The position numbers and the translations under genes are program-made. A stretch of 64,000 bases of DNA from Coriaria nepalensis (Eukaryota; Streptophyta; Magnoliopsida; Cucurbitales; Coriariaceae): NCBI GenBank assembly GCA_027186245.1, contig CP114499.1, forward strand, positions 6,453,001 to 6,517,000. Direction: 5' to 3'. Positions 1 through 10,963 of this stretch are shown piece after piece; positions within the stretch are counted from its first letter, which is position 1; each line of letters opens with the position of its first letter. Below the pieces are notes generated by a model. That model saw only the letters and a program-made list of their open reading frames with translations. It made no database searches and was not told where the DNA came from.

Positions 1-487
1 GTAGTGAACACCGTGGACTTTTATTTTATTTTTATTTTTATTTTTAATAACGTAAGAAGTACGTAACTGAACAAGGCTGAAGCGACACTTCATCATCTCA
101 CGCCGCCCTAGATAAGATTCGATATGGGGTCCGGACAAATTCTCTTTCAGAACCGGTGATTTTTCCACGAACACTGGGCCCGTACTCTGGCTACCGGTAG
201 AAACAGCCGAACTAGAATCTGCATCTCCGGCGACACGCGTTGACTAAGAATCCTTAGTGTGGGTCTCACCCCACTCTCCTCCATCCATCCATTTAAATAA
301 ACGGCTTTTATTTTTTATTTTTTAGTTATTTGGAAAATAATAATTTTGCAATTTGCATGGCAAGAAAAGTCAAAGACATTTTTTTCACATACAATTTAGG
401 TGCGAATCCGGCAGATCCTTTTACACCACAAGTCCAACACATCACAGACACGAGACCAATAATATGGGCCAGAGATGAGTAACGTAC

Positions 488-981
488 CAGCCCGTAATCC
501 AAGAAGCAAATGGGCCAACCTCCCTCCCACAGAGCTGGGAGCTCCAGAAGTAAAGCCCACCGGAAGTTGGGTAAGCGGAGCAAATCTCAGCCATTGCTGA
601 ACCCACGATGAGAGTAAACAGCCCCACGATCGGCCATCCATAAACCATAGTCAACGGACCACCGTACGTAAGACCCATACCGAACGTCGTTGTCAGCCCA
701 GTTATCACCGATATGATCGAAAACGTCACAGAGAAGTTTGATATAGCCCTGTACTAACGCATCACCACATCATAAATAAAACCTCCATTTTAATAGAAAC
801 TACCAAAACGCGTAGGAGAGACGAGGGAGTTAAAAAGTAAAGGATTGTACGAGAGGCTACGGCGGAGCTCTTGCTTGTAACCAAGCTGCTGGAGGCGGGA
901 ATCATCGGAAGCAACGGCGGCGATTTCGTGAAGAGGGAGGTACGGCCCACCGTCGTTTGGAACTACAGACTCACCTGCCAT
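488..981 (-). CDS. BAT1: Amino-acid permease BAT1-like, first two exons (partial)
   Basis: This is the 5' end of a plasma-membrane or organellar amino-acid/polyamine/choline permease of the BAT1 (bidirectional amino acid transporter) type. Exon 1 (981-851) starts at ATG 981 and encodes the soluble N-terminus ending in RLQQLGYKQELRRSLS. Exon 2 (748-488) encodes the first two membrane segments with the family signatures FSIISVITGLTTT, VYGWPIVG and AEICSAYPTSGGLYFWS. The junction is clean: phase 2, donor GTACAA at 850, acceptor TACAG ending at 749. Exon 2 ends at a good donor (GTACGT) inside the Trp codon of ASWITGW, the same place as in homologues. The next expected exon (NIVGQWAV...) is not found in bases 1-487, so the gene either continues to the left after a long intron or is truncated. 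Both exons are otherwise undamaged. Confidence 0.82.
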
Positions 982-1357
982 GATTCCTTATTCTGCTCTC
1001 TGGACTCTTAATTGAGATCTTACATTTATATATAGACTTTTTAATTCTTAATTTTTTTTATTTTTATTTTTATAAAAGTACAGCGTGATATGTGGTTAGA
1101 ATCTAACGGTCAAAACTGTTTGATATGTAGTTGAAAATATGAAGTAATTAGAAGTGATAAGGTATTTGCACAACCCCACCACGTACCAAAACGGAAAACT
1201 TGGATCTTACGCAACCCGCAATCGTAAATGCGATCAATTTTCTTGGTACAGATTGCAGAAAACGTTAATGCATGTAACAATACATATAAAACATATCAAC
1301 TTAGATGTCTATATATAGTCTATATTTCTATCAATGCAAGAGATCAAAACGAACACG

Positions 1358-1846
1358 TTAGGAGATTGAGGTTGTAGGAAGAAGAGCTAGTTCCCTAGAA
1401 GCAACCAATCGCTTGTAGATTTCCAAAACAAGCATAAAATCAACCTCATCGCCCCGAGAACTACCCACAGTTGAAGCCGGTCGGGTTCGATAATGACAAC
1501 CCTTCTTCCCAACGCTGTTGTAATTAGCCAAGCGAATCATCATGTCGACATAGGCAGCATGAAGTTTTGCAAGGAGTAGCTTGAGGGGTGAAAATGCAGT
1601 TTTGACAAGTTTCTTGATGCGTACTAGTTTTGTCATTCTTGCTATCTTCCAAAACCTAAAAGTGGTAGTACCAGTCACAATACGAGTGCTCCTTGGCCCA
1701 AGCCTTGTGACTCTATGCTTCATCTTTTTGGTGTTGTAGTAGTAGTAATGGCCTGGCCTACTAAATTTAAGCCTTTCGTATCTTTTCCTTCTCCAATACC
1801 TCTTCAAGTTCATAGAAGGAGACGTACTTGTGGAGATAATCTCCAT
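1358..1846 (-). CDS. Small basic plant-specific protein of unknown function
   Basis: Single-exon frame of 162 residues from ATG 1846 to TAA at 1358. I do not recognise a characterised family. The composition looks like a real, conserved plant protein: an Arg/Lys/Tyr-rich N-terminus (LKRYWRRKRYERLK), a basic central segment, a hydrophobic patch SPLKLLLAKLHAAYVDMMI, and an acidic C-terminal motif DEVDFMLVLEIYKRLVASREL. From memory, small uncharacterised plant proteins share this order (RRYWRRRRY near the start, SPxxLLAKxxxAYVxMM in the middle, LVLEIYKRL near the end), but I cannot confirm this by search. There is no signal peptide or obvious membrane helix. A GA microsatellite lies 15 bp upstream of the start codon and would be in the 5' leader. 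Confidence 0.65.
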   Translation of the reverse strand: MEIISTSTSPSMNLKRYWRRKRYERLKFSRPGHYYYYNTKKMKHRVTRLGPRSTRIVTGTTTFRFWKIARMTKLVRIKKLVKTAFSPLKLLLAKLHAAYVDMMIRLANYNSVGKKGCHYRTRPASTVGSSRGDEVDFMLVLEIYKRLVASRELALLPTTSIS

Positions 1847-1856
1847 TTTCTACTAT

Positions 1857-1861
<5 letters not shown>

Positions 1862-1897
<36 letters not shown>
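1862..1897. repeat. (GA)n microsatellite in a 5' leader
   Basis: About 18 uninterrupted GA units (CT on the gene strand), just upstream of the start codon of the small basic protein gene. CT-rich leaders are common in plant genes and often length-polymorphic. Confidence 0.95.
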
Positions 1898-1899
<2 letters not shown>

Positions 1900-2553
1900 A
1901 AGAGAAGCTTTGTGTAGAAGTTGGAGAGAAGGGCTTCTTTTCTATACTTAAGAAAGAGAGTATAATCTATCTCCTACATTCAACTAATGGCTAATGCATC
2001 TACCCAATCAAGTATGAGAGATTATAAAGAGTGATTATTCCTCTTTGGTTTTAGGAAGCATATATAGTACTAATCCAGTGAAGGAATCTCTATAGATTCA
2101 CACTGAAAATTTAAATAATAATAAATAATATATGTATATATATATATATAAAGGAAAAAGAACTTATGGTTCGCAATATACCTGTCATTTATTACAAGTA
2201 CACATCAAATCATCATCTCTAAGGTTCAATGTCTCTTCTGTATTATAATAATAAGAACAACAATGTATATACATTATTTCTATGAACGCAAAAACAGCTC
2301 TCTATAAGCCACAAAAGAGAAAAAACCAGAATAAGCCAAATTCATATATAGTAATAATAATAATCAGAATAGCTGTTCGAGGGGGGTCGCCATCTCTCAT
2401 GTATTCCATGACTTGTTTGGTTGGCCAGAAAGTGAGAAGGAAAATAACATTTTGATAGAGAGAAGATTAAACCTGGAGACTGGAATTAACCGCCCATAGT
2501 ATTGATTGTATGTATGTGATGTTGAGTAGTTTGTCTCATTTATATATGTGTTA

Positions 2554-4003
2554 TTATTTTACATTTTCTTCAATCTCTGATTGCTTCACAGTATGGCCGT
2601 CGGCTTCAAGGTCTAACGACTCGATAACATTACGAGGCTCTTCCATCATCTGAAAGTATGCATGTGGAACCCATTCCTACACCAAGGGCAACGAATAGTT
2701 ATAAATGAAAAACTGAGGATCATATTAATTTAAATGAGGAGGAGGAGGAGGAGAAGAGGGGGGGCATAATTTTTACCAAGATTGTCACAAGGGGGTGGAA
2801 AGAACTGTAGATAACAAAAGGTTGTTCCTGCACAAAACATGGCTTTAAAATTAAGACGAGCAAGACCAAAATTTCAAGTAGGGACAAGGAAATATAAAGA
2901 GCCCCGGAAAGTAAATCTTGCCTGTGATGCCAATAGTCATCGACTCGAGTAATTCCAATAAGAGCTGCGATAAGTAAGGGTAGGAACACTATACAGAGCT
3001 TTGCGATGTGGCCCCTACGGTCAAATGCTCTTATTTTTCCAGAAAGATACCAAGCAAGAAAGCTAAGACCAGCAAAGGATGCTGCAATGAAAAACAAAAG
3101 GTAAGAGGTATATATAGTTAATAGATATATATCTACACCTGTGTTAACAAACAGATATCCCCCAATTGGGATTGGTATTAAACATTTAGCTGATATACAT
3201 AATGCATCTTACAGAAAGTATGCCCGCTCGGAAAGCTTTTGTAGATTTCTTTGATGACTCTCTTCACTCCGGTACACATAACATCACCTGTGACTGGATC
3301 AAACACCTACAGGAAAACTTAATAGTCATGTCGAATTTGATTAGGAACAAATTAAAAAAAGGAAGGAAAGAAAAAAAATACCATGAAAACTGATGACGTG
3401 GAGAACCGACCATTTTACCATCTGGGAAACAACGCCAGAAGAAATCAGGACGGGGCCAACCAACAGCATCCTTGATTGCATCCGTTAAAACTCCGGTGAG
3501 TAATACAGAGTATAGAAGGCCTGAAAAGTGCAAAAAAATGGTAAAAAATTCCCCTGCAAAGTTGACTATACTTGATCAAAGGGAGTAGGAAGCTATACCT
3601 AACATGGCATGATGGAGATCATAAACATCCCTTCTAACATAGTAGTTGGCATAAAAGATAATTAAAGGTATCAAACCCGCAATAATCTGTTAAGAAGGGG
3701 AAAAAAAAAGGGAAGGGGATCGCTGATTTTCAAGGGAAAAAAAAGAGGGCTAAATCATAAGGATAAGAAAACATACTGGAACTGCCCAGAAAGGGATGGT
3801 GTTGCTTTTCAAAGGGTATTTGAGGTCAGTCATCATATCTTCTCCGACGAAGCGGTGGAAGGGTTCTACAACTTCCAAAACAATCTTTATAACCAGAAGG
3901 AACACGAGGATTAGCCACAATCATGCATATGTGTTCTTGCCACTTGAATTCCGTGTGATCTCACTGTGTGAATAGTAGTACCCAGTTCATCAATTTCTGC
4001 CAT
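2554..4003 (-). pseudogene. Lipid phosphate phosphatase (LPP2-like) pseudogene
   Basis: All expected exons of a PAP2-type lipid phosphate phosphatase are recognisable in order (4003-3777, 3686-3599, 3520-3411, 3306-3213, from 3081, about 2825-2770, 2676-2554). Several match the exon lengths of the intact neighbour (88 and 110 bp). The catalytic motifs remain visible: the Lys...Arg-Pro motif, PSGH, and the third motif with Thr in place of Ser before the Arg. The reading frame is broken. Exon 1 carries two extra bases after HMHD (near 3916-3919), giving an immediate stop. The last exon carries one extra A (2674/2675), shifting the WVPHAYF end out of frame. At the exon that encodes the third motif, no GT donor remains where the intact copy has one (near 2899). 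The first ATG (4003) is intact. It is a tandem duplicate of the gene at 4774-6499. Confidence 0.85.
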
Positions 4004-4773
4004 TTTTCCTTTTTACTACTTCTTTTAGCACCAATCTGGAAACATGATAATAGATAATATGTCATTAATTTATTCCATAAATTGAAAATATCAACACGCT
4101 TTTAACTTTTAAGCAGTGTAGAGTCACTAAGAAACAATGGCATTTTCAGTCCCTATATTAATTACTCCATGAAATGCAGGAAGAATCTGCAGTTCCGGTT
4201 TGTATCTTTCGGTTTCTCGGAAGCTAAACAGAGGTCGTACAACCTATATTGTATCAGTCCGAATTACCACATCTACTTAGAGGGTGACATCAAAATCATC
4301 TCCTTATGCGACACACATTAGGAAGAAGAGTTTAGGTTCATAATTTCATTTTTTTTGAAATTGACTCCGATCCCATCGAAACTGGATTTCGAATTGTATC
4401 CACCCTCGTAAAGCCCAATTCTACATCGATGTTAAAGATACAGAAGCAGTGGGGCCCGTAAGAGATTAATTTGTATGGCCTAATTGCTTTTATGCTTTTT
4501 GTCTCGTGTCGATTTTAGGAAGATAATTTCTGTCTGCAACGCTGTTAATAATATTTTTACTGTCTTGTGAAAATAGTTGGCATGATGAATATTGCCTGCT
4601 GCTCTAAAAGTTTCTAATAGATTCCTTTTTACAAAAACAAAAAAAAAACTAAATACAGTGAGATTCCCAATTCGCACTGACTTCTGGAAAGAAAAATGCA
4701 TAGTAAACTTGACAGAGCTCATTAAGGCAAAAAAAAAAATAAAAAAAATATATATATATGGTAAATATAAACA
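4004..4773. other. Spacer between the two LPP copies
   Basis: AT-rich spacer holding the former promoter of the dead LPP copy and the 3' flank of the live one. An A/T run with a short TA repeat lies at 4728-4760. I see no further gene. Confidence 0.6.
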
Positions 4774-6499
4774 TCACTTCCTCCCAAATTCTAAATCATC
4801 CAGTACTCGGGTAGGGGCTCTCTCTACCGAGTATGACACGATGTACCCATCAGAATTCGGCCTTGGTCTTTGGTTCGGTTCTTGAACGGCATTCACCGGC
4901 TGACCCGAGCTCGGATAAGAACCGAGCTCCTCCCGGGCCTTGAAGTATGCATAAGGGCCCCATCCTGAAACAAAGAAACCCAAAAGAAAATAATAATGAA
5001 TGAAATAATCTCGTCCTTTTCAACTTCTTGGCAAGATAGTACAGAAATGTGGGTAGATCTCATTACCATCATCACTGTAGGGAGGTGGAAAGAACTGGCT
5101 GTAGCAAAACGCAGCCACAACAAGTCCTGAAAGGAAAACAATATAGAAAAGGTTGCTTATAATTTTTATATGTTACAACAAGTATAGTTTGATTCGAACT
5201 TGAAGTTAAAAAGAGAGGAAAAAGGGGGAAAAAAAAGACAAAAAAAGACAAACCTATAAGACCTCCAGCAAAGACATCTTGCCAATGATGCCAATAATCA
5301 TCAACTCGAGAAACACCAACCACAGTTGCCGCAAGCAATGGAAGGAGCACGATGCACAGTTTTGCCACGTGTCCTTTTCGATCGAACACTTGGATCTTTC
5401 CTGATAAGTACATAGAAAGAAATCCTAAGCCGGCGAAGGACCCTGCAGACATAACAAATTCTTCTTATTATAGCAGAGAGAAATCAATGGATCCCAACCG
5501 TTTATTGTCAAGTAAATTTATCAGTTCTTACATGAAGTGTGACCACTCGGAAAACTCTTATGGCCTTCTCTTATGTCACTGTCCTTTCCATGACAAATCA
5601 CATCTCCCCACCTGTCATATGCCTACTAACACAAATGAAAAAAGTTAAAATAAAGATTAAAAAAAATTAGGATAAAGGACTAATATAAGAACGTAGAAAT
5701 TTTGTATGCATACATCAGTTCCATTGGGAAAGCATCGCCAAAAGAAGTCGGGTCGAGGCCGGCCAACACCGTCTTTGATTGCATCAGTAATCACTGCTGT
5801 GATAAGCACAGCAAATAAGAGGCCTGCTCTTCAAAAGAAGAGGAATCTTAAACTCAAATGCACGTTACATTCAAATAACTACATAGTTATATAATTAGTT
5901 GATGCATATAGAAAATTACCTAAAATACTATTGTGCAAATCATAGACATCCCGCCTACGAATATAGACCATAACGAAGATAGCAACCGGGAGCAAAACCG
6001 AATACAACTGATTTAACGAGAACAATAAAGATTATACCTTACATAATCAACAAAAAATTTAGTTTACATGAAAAATCTCACACTATTATTGTAGTAATGA
6101 TTTTGGAGAAAGATGTACAGAGAAGGAACCGACCGGAACTGCCCAAACAGGGACGGTGTTCGGTTTCATGGGGTACTTAAGATCCTCCATCATATCTTTC
6201 CCAACGAAACGGTAAAAGGGGTGAATGACTAATAGAATGACCTCTATCCCTATGAGGAGTAGCAATATGAGCCAATCATGGACGTGATTCTTTGCAAGTG
6301 CTGTTCCATGGGATCTTATTGTATGTGCAGATGCATCGGCCTCCCTCGCCATGCCCTGCATTATTAACCGTTTGACCGGAAACGTAAAATTCTTCAAGAA
6401 AAAGGAAAACCAAAAAAGGGCAGAAACCTTAATTACCTGGAAGACAGATGGGAAATTCCTAAAGGAAAACAGAGAACCCAGAAATTTCCACCCCGCCAT
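4774..6499 (-). CDS. LPP: Lipid phosphate phosphatase (phosphatidate phosphatase), PAP2 family
   Basis: Integral membrane enzyme that dephosphorylates phosphatidic acid and related lipid phosphates. Eight exons join to 337 codons plus stop: 6499-6437, 6355-6134, 6007-5920, 5823-5714, 5622-5532, 5442-5254, 5126-5067, 4964-4774. The summed length is divisible by three with matching phases. All three phosphatase motifs are present: Lys-x6-Arg-Pro ([18 protein letters not shown]), PSGH, and Ser-Arg-x5-His-x3-Asp ([12 protein letters not shown]). The hydrophobic segments expected of a six-pass PAP2 protein are present. Exon 1 supplies a short N-terminal extension ([15 protein letters not shown]) resembling Arabidopsis LPP1/LPP3, before the conserved HTIRSHG...HDW block. 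The start was chosen at ATG 6499 because its exon splices in frame; an internal Met at 6352 is the alternative for an LPP2-like short form. The tandem duplicate downstream is a pseudogene, so this is the only working copy here. Confidence 0.93.
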
Positions 6500-6861
6500 A
6501 GATGGATGAGCAGAAGAAGAGCAGAATTTTCACTTTTGAGTAGAAAATTTCATGAAAGAAGGAAGGAGACAACAAAAACGCAAATAAAAAGAAACACGAT
6601 TAGAATCTGATCTGAAACAGCGAAGGATGAAGAAAAGAGAAGAAGATGAAAATGGAAGTGATGAAAGGGATAGAAAGAGACTGGAAATGATGATGAAGAG
6701 GAAAAAAAAAAAAAGAGGAATGCGGCTTTTCACCTTTTTAGAGCAAAAGAAGAAGAAGGGTGGAAAAAATCTTCAGTGAATGGTTGAAAATTCTGAGAAT
6801 TTGTTTGATATGAATTATGAAAGTTGATGGGTCGTTTTGAAATGAAATGAAATGAAATAGT

Positions 6862-6880
6862 GAGAGAGAGAGAGAGAGAG
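6862..6880. repeat. (GA)n microsatellite upstream of LPP
   Basis: A short GA run preceded by several AATGA units, about 365 bp upstream of the LPP start codon. It probably lies in the leader or core promoter. Confidence 0.9.
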
Positions 6881-6884
6881 TGAG

Positions 6885-7286
6885 TGGATTTTGAAAACAG
6901 AGCGACCCAAATTTTAGGTTCGACGGTTGAGATCTGTAGAATACCGTTTGGTCAGAGACTGACGTGGAATATGTTTTGCTTATTTATAGAAAAAATATTT
7001 GATTTTGATGAGCTGGACGACGGGTTTTACTGCAAAAATAATAAAAATAGAGAAAAAGCCCAACTGGCCAACTCACTCAAGTGTCACGGTCATCCAATGA
7101 AAAATTATTCTCATTCCAAGATTAGTATAAATTTAAATTTCACGTTTCATTGAAGTTCAGACAAAAAAACATAAACCAAAGATGAGTGTGTGATTAGTTA
7201 AGGGTGGGTGATATAAAAGCCTTCATTGCACTACTAGCTTCGAGCACAAAAACAATTTAACATCTCAATCAATCAAAGAAACAAGG
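6885..7286. other. Intergenic, no gene seen
   Basis: Promoter side of the LPP gene. I looked here for the missing C-terminal exons of the PIG-B gene on the minus strand and found none. Confidence 0.5.
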
Positions 7287-7860
7287 TCCGATAATGGCAC
7301 ACAAATTTTCAACTCAAATTGCACTACCTTCCTCTCCTCCTCATTAGGTATTATCCATCAATCTTCTTGTCCTTACACATCCCAGCTATCTTATAAATAT
7401 GTCAAAACGACATCTTATCTTATAAATAGGATCCCTTCCATAGTCTTAAACAATAAATCTCTGTTGTTTAACAAAGTCCCTTCTCTTTCTTATCTTAGGA
7501 ATTTGAGTACAGAGCCATGGCTTCCACCACCTGCGAAGTAACATGGTCGATCACTTTGCTTCTTGACATTTCTGTTCATGTTCCTCTCCCCATTTCTCTT
7601 TACAGTGACAGTAGTGCTGCAAGGCAAATAACTGCCAACCCAGTTTTCCATGAGAGAATTAAACACATTGAAATAACGACTGTCACGTCGTTAGAGAGAA
7701 AATTCAGTAAGGTTTGATCAAGACGGCAGTCATTTCCGCCTCTGATCAACCGGCAGACTTGTTTACAAAACCTCTCGGCAAAGCTTAGCTCGAGCATCTT
7801 CTTTCCAAGCTGGCATGAAAGATCTCTTTCAACCTCCACCTTCAAGGGGGTAAAGACGCT
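7287..7860 (+). mobile_element. Ty1/Copia retrotransposon remnant (integrase and RNase H pieces)
   Basis: Two pieces of a Copia polyprotein lie in order on the plus strand. The first (about 7287-7385) reads as an integrase core: RSDNGT, then a GIIHQSSCPYT-type segment. The second (about 7515-7800) is RNase H: MASTTCEVTW, then ANPVFHERIKHIEI, and in another frame ADLFTKPLG followed by the region just before a 3' LTR. The integrase remainder, the whole reverse transcriptase and both LTRs are absent or unrecognisable, and frameshifts separate the parts. It is a deleted, dead relic. It adjoins the 3' end of the truncated PIG-B gene, where that gene's last exons should lie. Confidence 0.8.
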
Positions 7861-7915
7861 TGTGATGTGGACGAAAATCAACTTACATGCTGACGAGGAA
7901 AGCGACCGTGTTTAC

Positions 7916-9647
7916 CTGATGAGCCAAACTCATGTAAAGAGCCATTGGAATATTTGTAGCAACTAAGAAGAAGATGGAGAAAAGAATTTACTTTCCCAGC
8001 TGGAGTGTTTCCTTTTTTAACCCCAGCTAGTGAATACCCCGAAAACATCAAGGCTATTGGAAGAACAGGCAGAACGAATCTACAATTCAAGTCAACTGTA
8101 GTTTAGTAACTTTTTATAATCATGTTATTCGAAACAAATCATTGACGGTCTATGACCAGAAAGAGTACCTGAATTCTTTATGACCTAGTAGGCTATAGAT
8201 TCCTAGGACCCATAAGATGAGACCAGATAATTTCCATTGCTTGGACTGGAATATGCCAGAAATAGAATATGGTATGAAAGTGAACAGCATAACGGTGAAT
8301 CCCTGAGTGAAGTACCAGTGCCACTTGTGAGTTCCATAATAATCTCCACCAGACGAAAGAAAATTGCACTTTAGAAAATTAAGAGGTACTAGGACCCACG
8401 AGCCGTACATCAAACGGTCCAGAAAGCAAGTAAAACTGATCACAAGGGCCCTACATATAGCAGCATAAAGTCAGTGAGTAATGGTAACGGAAAATCTTGC
8501 AACCAAAATAAAAGGTGGGTTAGATGGGAAGAACAAGACATACCCAATAGGGGCAGCCTCGAGGAAAAGGAATTTTAGAGGATCATGGGTGCTACATAAT
8601 TCAAGGAAGGCGACATAGAGCCATGTGATGGCACTTGTTGGCCGAACAGCACAAGCTATTGCCGATACTAGCAAAGCCAACTTCCTGGAAGTGTTGGGAT
8701 GGTTCTGCGAAGAATATCTCATACGGGGCCAATAATATAAGCCCACGATAGTAAGAGGTGTTTCTAAGCAGTTTGAGAAAGTACGGGTGATACAGAAGAA
8801 CGTAAGCCAGTTGGTGAATTGCGAAAACAGCTGTATCAGAGTTAAGAATATGACCATCTAACACACAGGTACAGTACATGTTTTTTCTTTCATTTTTTTT
8901 TTTTTACACTTAAATATATGATAAAAGAAGTTGCTAAGGATACAGCCCATTTTGCAGCATAATCACCAAAGAGGGCACTGGACAGTCTATATAAGTACAA
9001 ATCGCCAACTGCTGAAAATATGGATTGGAAGATCCGCGGAGCCTTTATCTGTAATTTAAAAAAAAAAATAGATTAACACTTTAATAACCTGGAAAACAAG
9101 CACAGAATCATAAATATGAAGGTTGCATCACTTCAAAAGTGAAACTAAAAGGCATGAAGATACATGGCCCATTTGAAAAATTTACCATGAACCATGGAGT
9201 ATCAAGACCAAGTAAAGCCAGAACTTTGTAAAAAAAAGGCAAACAACAAAGGGTGTAAGTAGCTACGGATCCCCTTCTTCCACTCCCACGTCAAATGTCC
9301 ATACCTGTCATTTTCATAACCCAAATGGAAGAGAAAATCTTTTGGCAACATATCATATTGAAACACTTTCACTGATTCTGAAAGCAAATTCAGCCAAAAC
9401 AAAATTGCCCAAAAACCAAGAAAGAAATATAGTATTACCCGAAGGTGATATAATGAGCAACTTCAAGGGCCTGCCAATGCTCATCTGGGTTGAAATATGT
9501 CTGCACCAAAAGAGCATTTGCTATACGAAAGGCTAAGCAGAGCACAAAGACTCTTTTTGGTGAACTGAATGGATTGGATTTGAAGATGAGAAATCTGGTG
9601 GGACTTGGATTGTGTCTGATTCCGATGATACATTCAAAAAGCTCCAT
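7916..9647 (-). pseudogene. PIGB: GPI mannosyltransferase 3 (PIG-B/GPI10), truncated and frameshifted
   Basis: GT22-family ER membrane enzyme that adds the third mannose to GPI anchors. Exons read on the minus strand from ATG 9647: NPDEHWQALEVAH (the family's acidic loop motif), then YGHLTWEWKKGIRSYLHP, IKAPRIFQSIFSAVGDLYLY, FTNWLTFFCITRTFSN...RPTSAITWLY, LDRLMYGSWV...GGDYYGTHKWHWYFTQGF...GHKEFR, FVLPVLPIALMFSGYSLA, and a last exon ending LYMSLAHQ at 7916. Two faults are visible. A run of eight A's on the plus strand (9230-9237) is one base too long for the frame of FAFFYKVLALLGLDTPW, causing early termination. The usual C-terminal part after the AHQ exon is missing, with a Copia relic in its place. 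The homopolymer fault could be an assembly error; the missing 3' end is harder to explain away. If a functional PIG-B exists, it must be elsewhere. Confidence 0.75.
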
Positions 9648-10963
9648 CTCTATCTCATTCTCAAAATCAAAAAGTCTCTATTATAAGTCCCCTGCCTCAA
9701 AATCAAAAGAGCCATTCATCCAAAAATTAAAATTTAATATCTTATAGGGTATAATAATATGAAATTAAATTAATTCTCAATGTAATTAAATAACAAAGTT
9801 AAAAGTATGGTAAGAAGCTTGCAATACTCCAAGAGTTGCCAAACTTCCAGAAGGAAGTAAATTGATCATGTGATTCACTGCTTTCATTTGCATCAGCGCA
9901 CCTAAGTTAAATTTCCGTTTATTGCTTGATCCCTATATATCCAGAAAACATGAAATTGCTCATAGTCCAAATTTCTCTTACAGGACTGTTCGAAAGCTGA
10001 ACACTCAGAAATTCAATTCATTTCCAATCGATTCACCTTATATGAATCCGTGATTCACATTCTTTGTTTTTCAATTCACAAAATGAATTCGGATAAATTC
10101 ATTTGCGTCAGCATATGTACGTTGTGAAATGAAAGCCCAAACGGCCCTGTCTGAGAGATCATCCAGGCCCATAAGAATCCTTGTTAAGCCTATGAGGAGG
10201 AATCTAGCCCAACACATCAAAGAGGTTGTAATAATATTATAGTTAATAGCTTTTTAGTTTTTTATATATCAGATTCTTATTATATTTCTTAGATTAATTA
10301 TATATATATATATTTTTTTTTTTAATTATTTTTTTTAATCATTTATTTTAATAAAAGAGTTAAAGATTAGAGAGAGTAATAATTTTTTTTTTAATAACCG
10401 ATAAAAAATAATTATAAAATAAATTAAACTTGGTTAAAGTAGATAATCTGATGTTGTTGAGTTTTTCTCTTTTTTTCAAAATTTGCTCATATTCTTTAAA
10501 ATTATAACTAACGTGGTATATAGCTAACTTGATCAGAATGCCTTAAGAATTGTGACAATGAGGGTCATAACATACAGTTGATTGCTCCGGCCATACCATG
10601 AGATATAGTGGTCCAAGAAAGCTTATTACATACAATGCTACAAAAATGTTGCTCTGAACAGCCATTAAAGACCCACATGAGCAGTGACTATGTTAGACCA
10701 GTTGTAGCAAAATGAGGTGGCAGAATCCAAATCAACTCTCCTTTTGTTGAAATCACTTATAGCCCATCACTTGTTCTTCTTAATCTCTCTGTGCATGTTT
10801 GATTCCTCCACAACGAGATAACCAACATTGAAAGAGTAGTAATGGGAATAAAGCTCCCTTGTCTGCCCATTTTGGTCCCCTTTTGAGCCTTACCCATCTC
10901 CTCATGTCGCTACTACTACTACAAATTAGGACCTTCATCAATGCCTTTGATTTTAGAACTCAA
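9648..10963. other. Divergent intergenic region (PIG-B / Aux-IAA)
   Basis: AT-rich upstream DNA of two divergent genes. It holds a possible small MITE at 9981-10149 and a long T/A-rich tract around 10240-10440. The segment near 10740-10960 should contain the Aux/IAA promoter and leader. Confidence 0.55.
9981..10149. mobile_element. Candidate short MITE with imperfect terminal inverted repeats
   Basis: The left end CAGGACTGTTCGAAAG and the complement of the right end CAGGGCCGTTTGGG are similar and inverted, bounding about 169 bp that include an inverted pair of ATTCA-rich segments. I found no clear target-site duplication, so this is a weak call. Confidence 0.35.
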
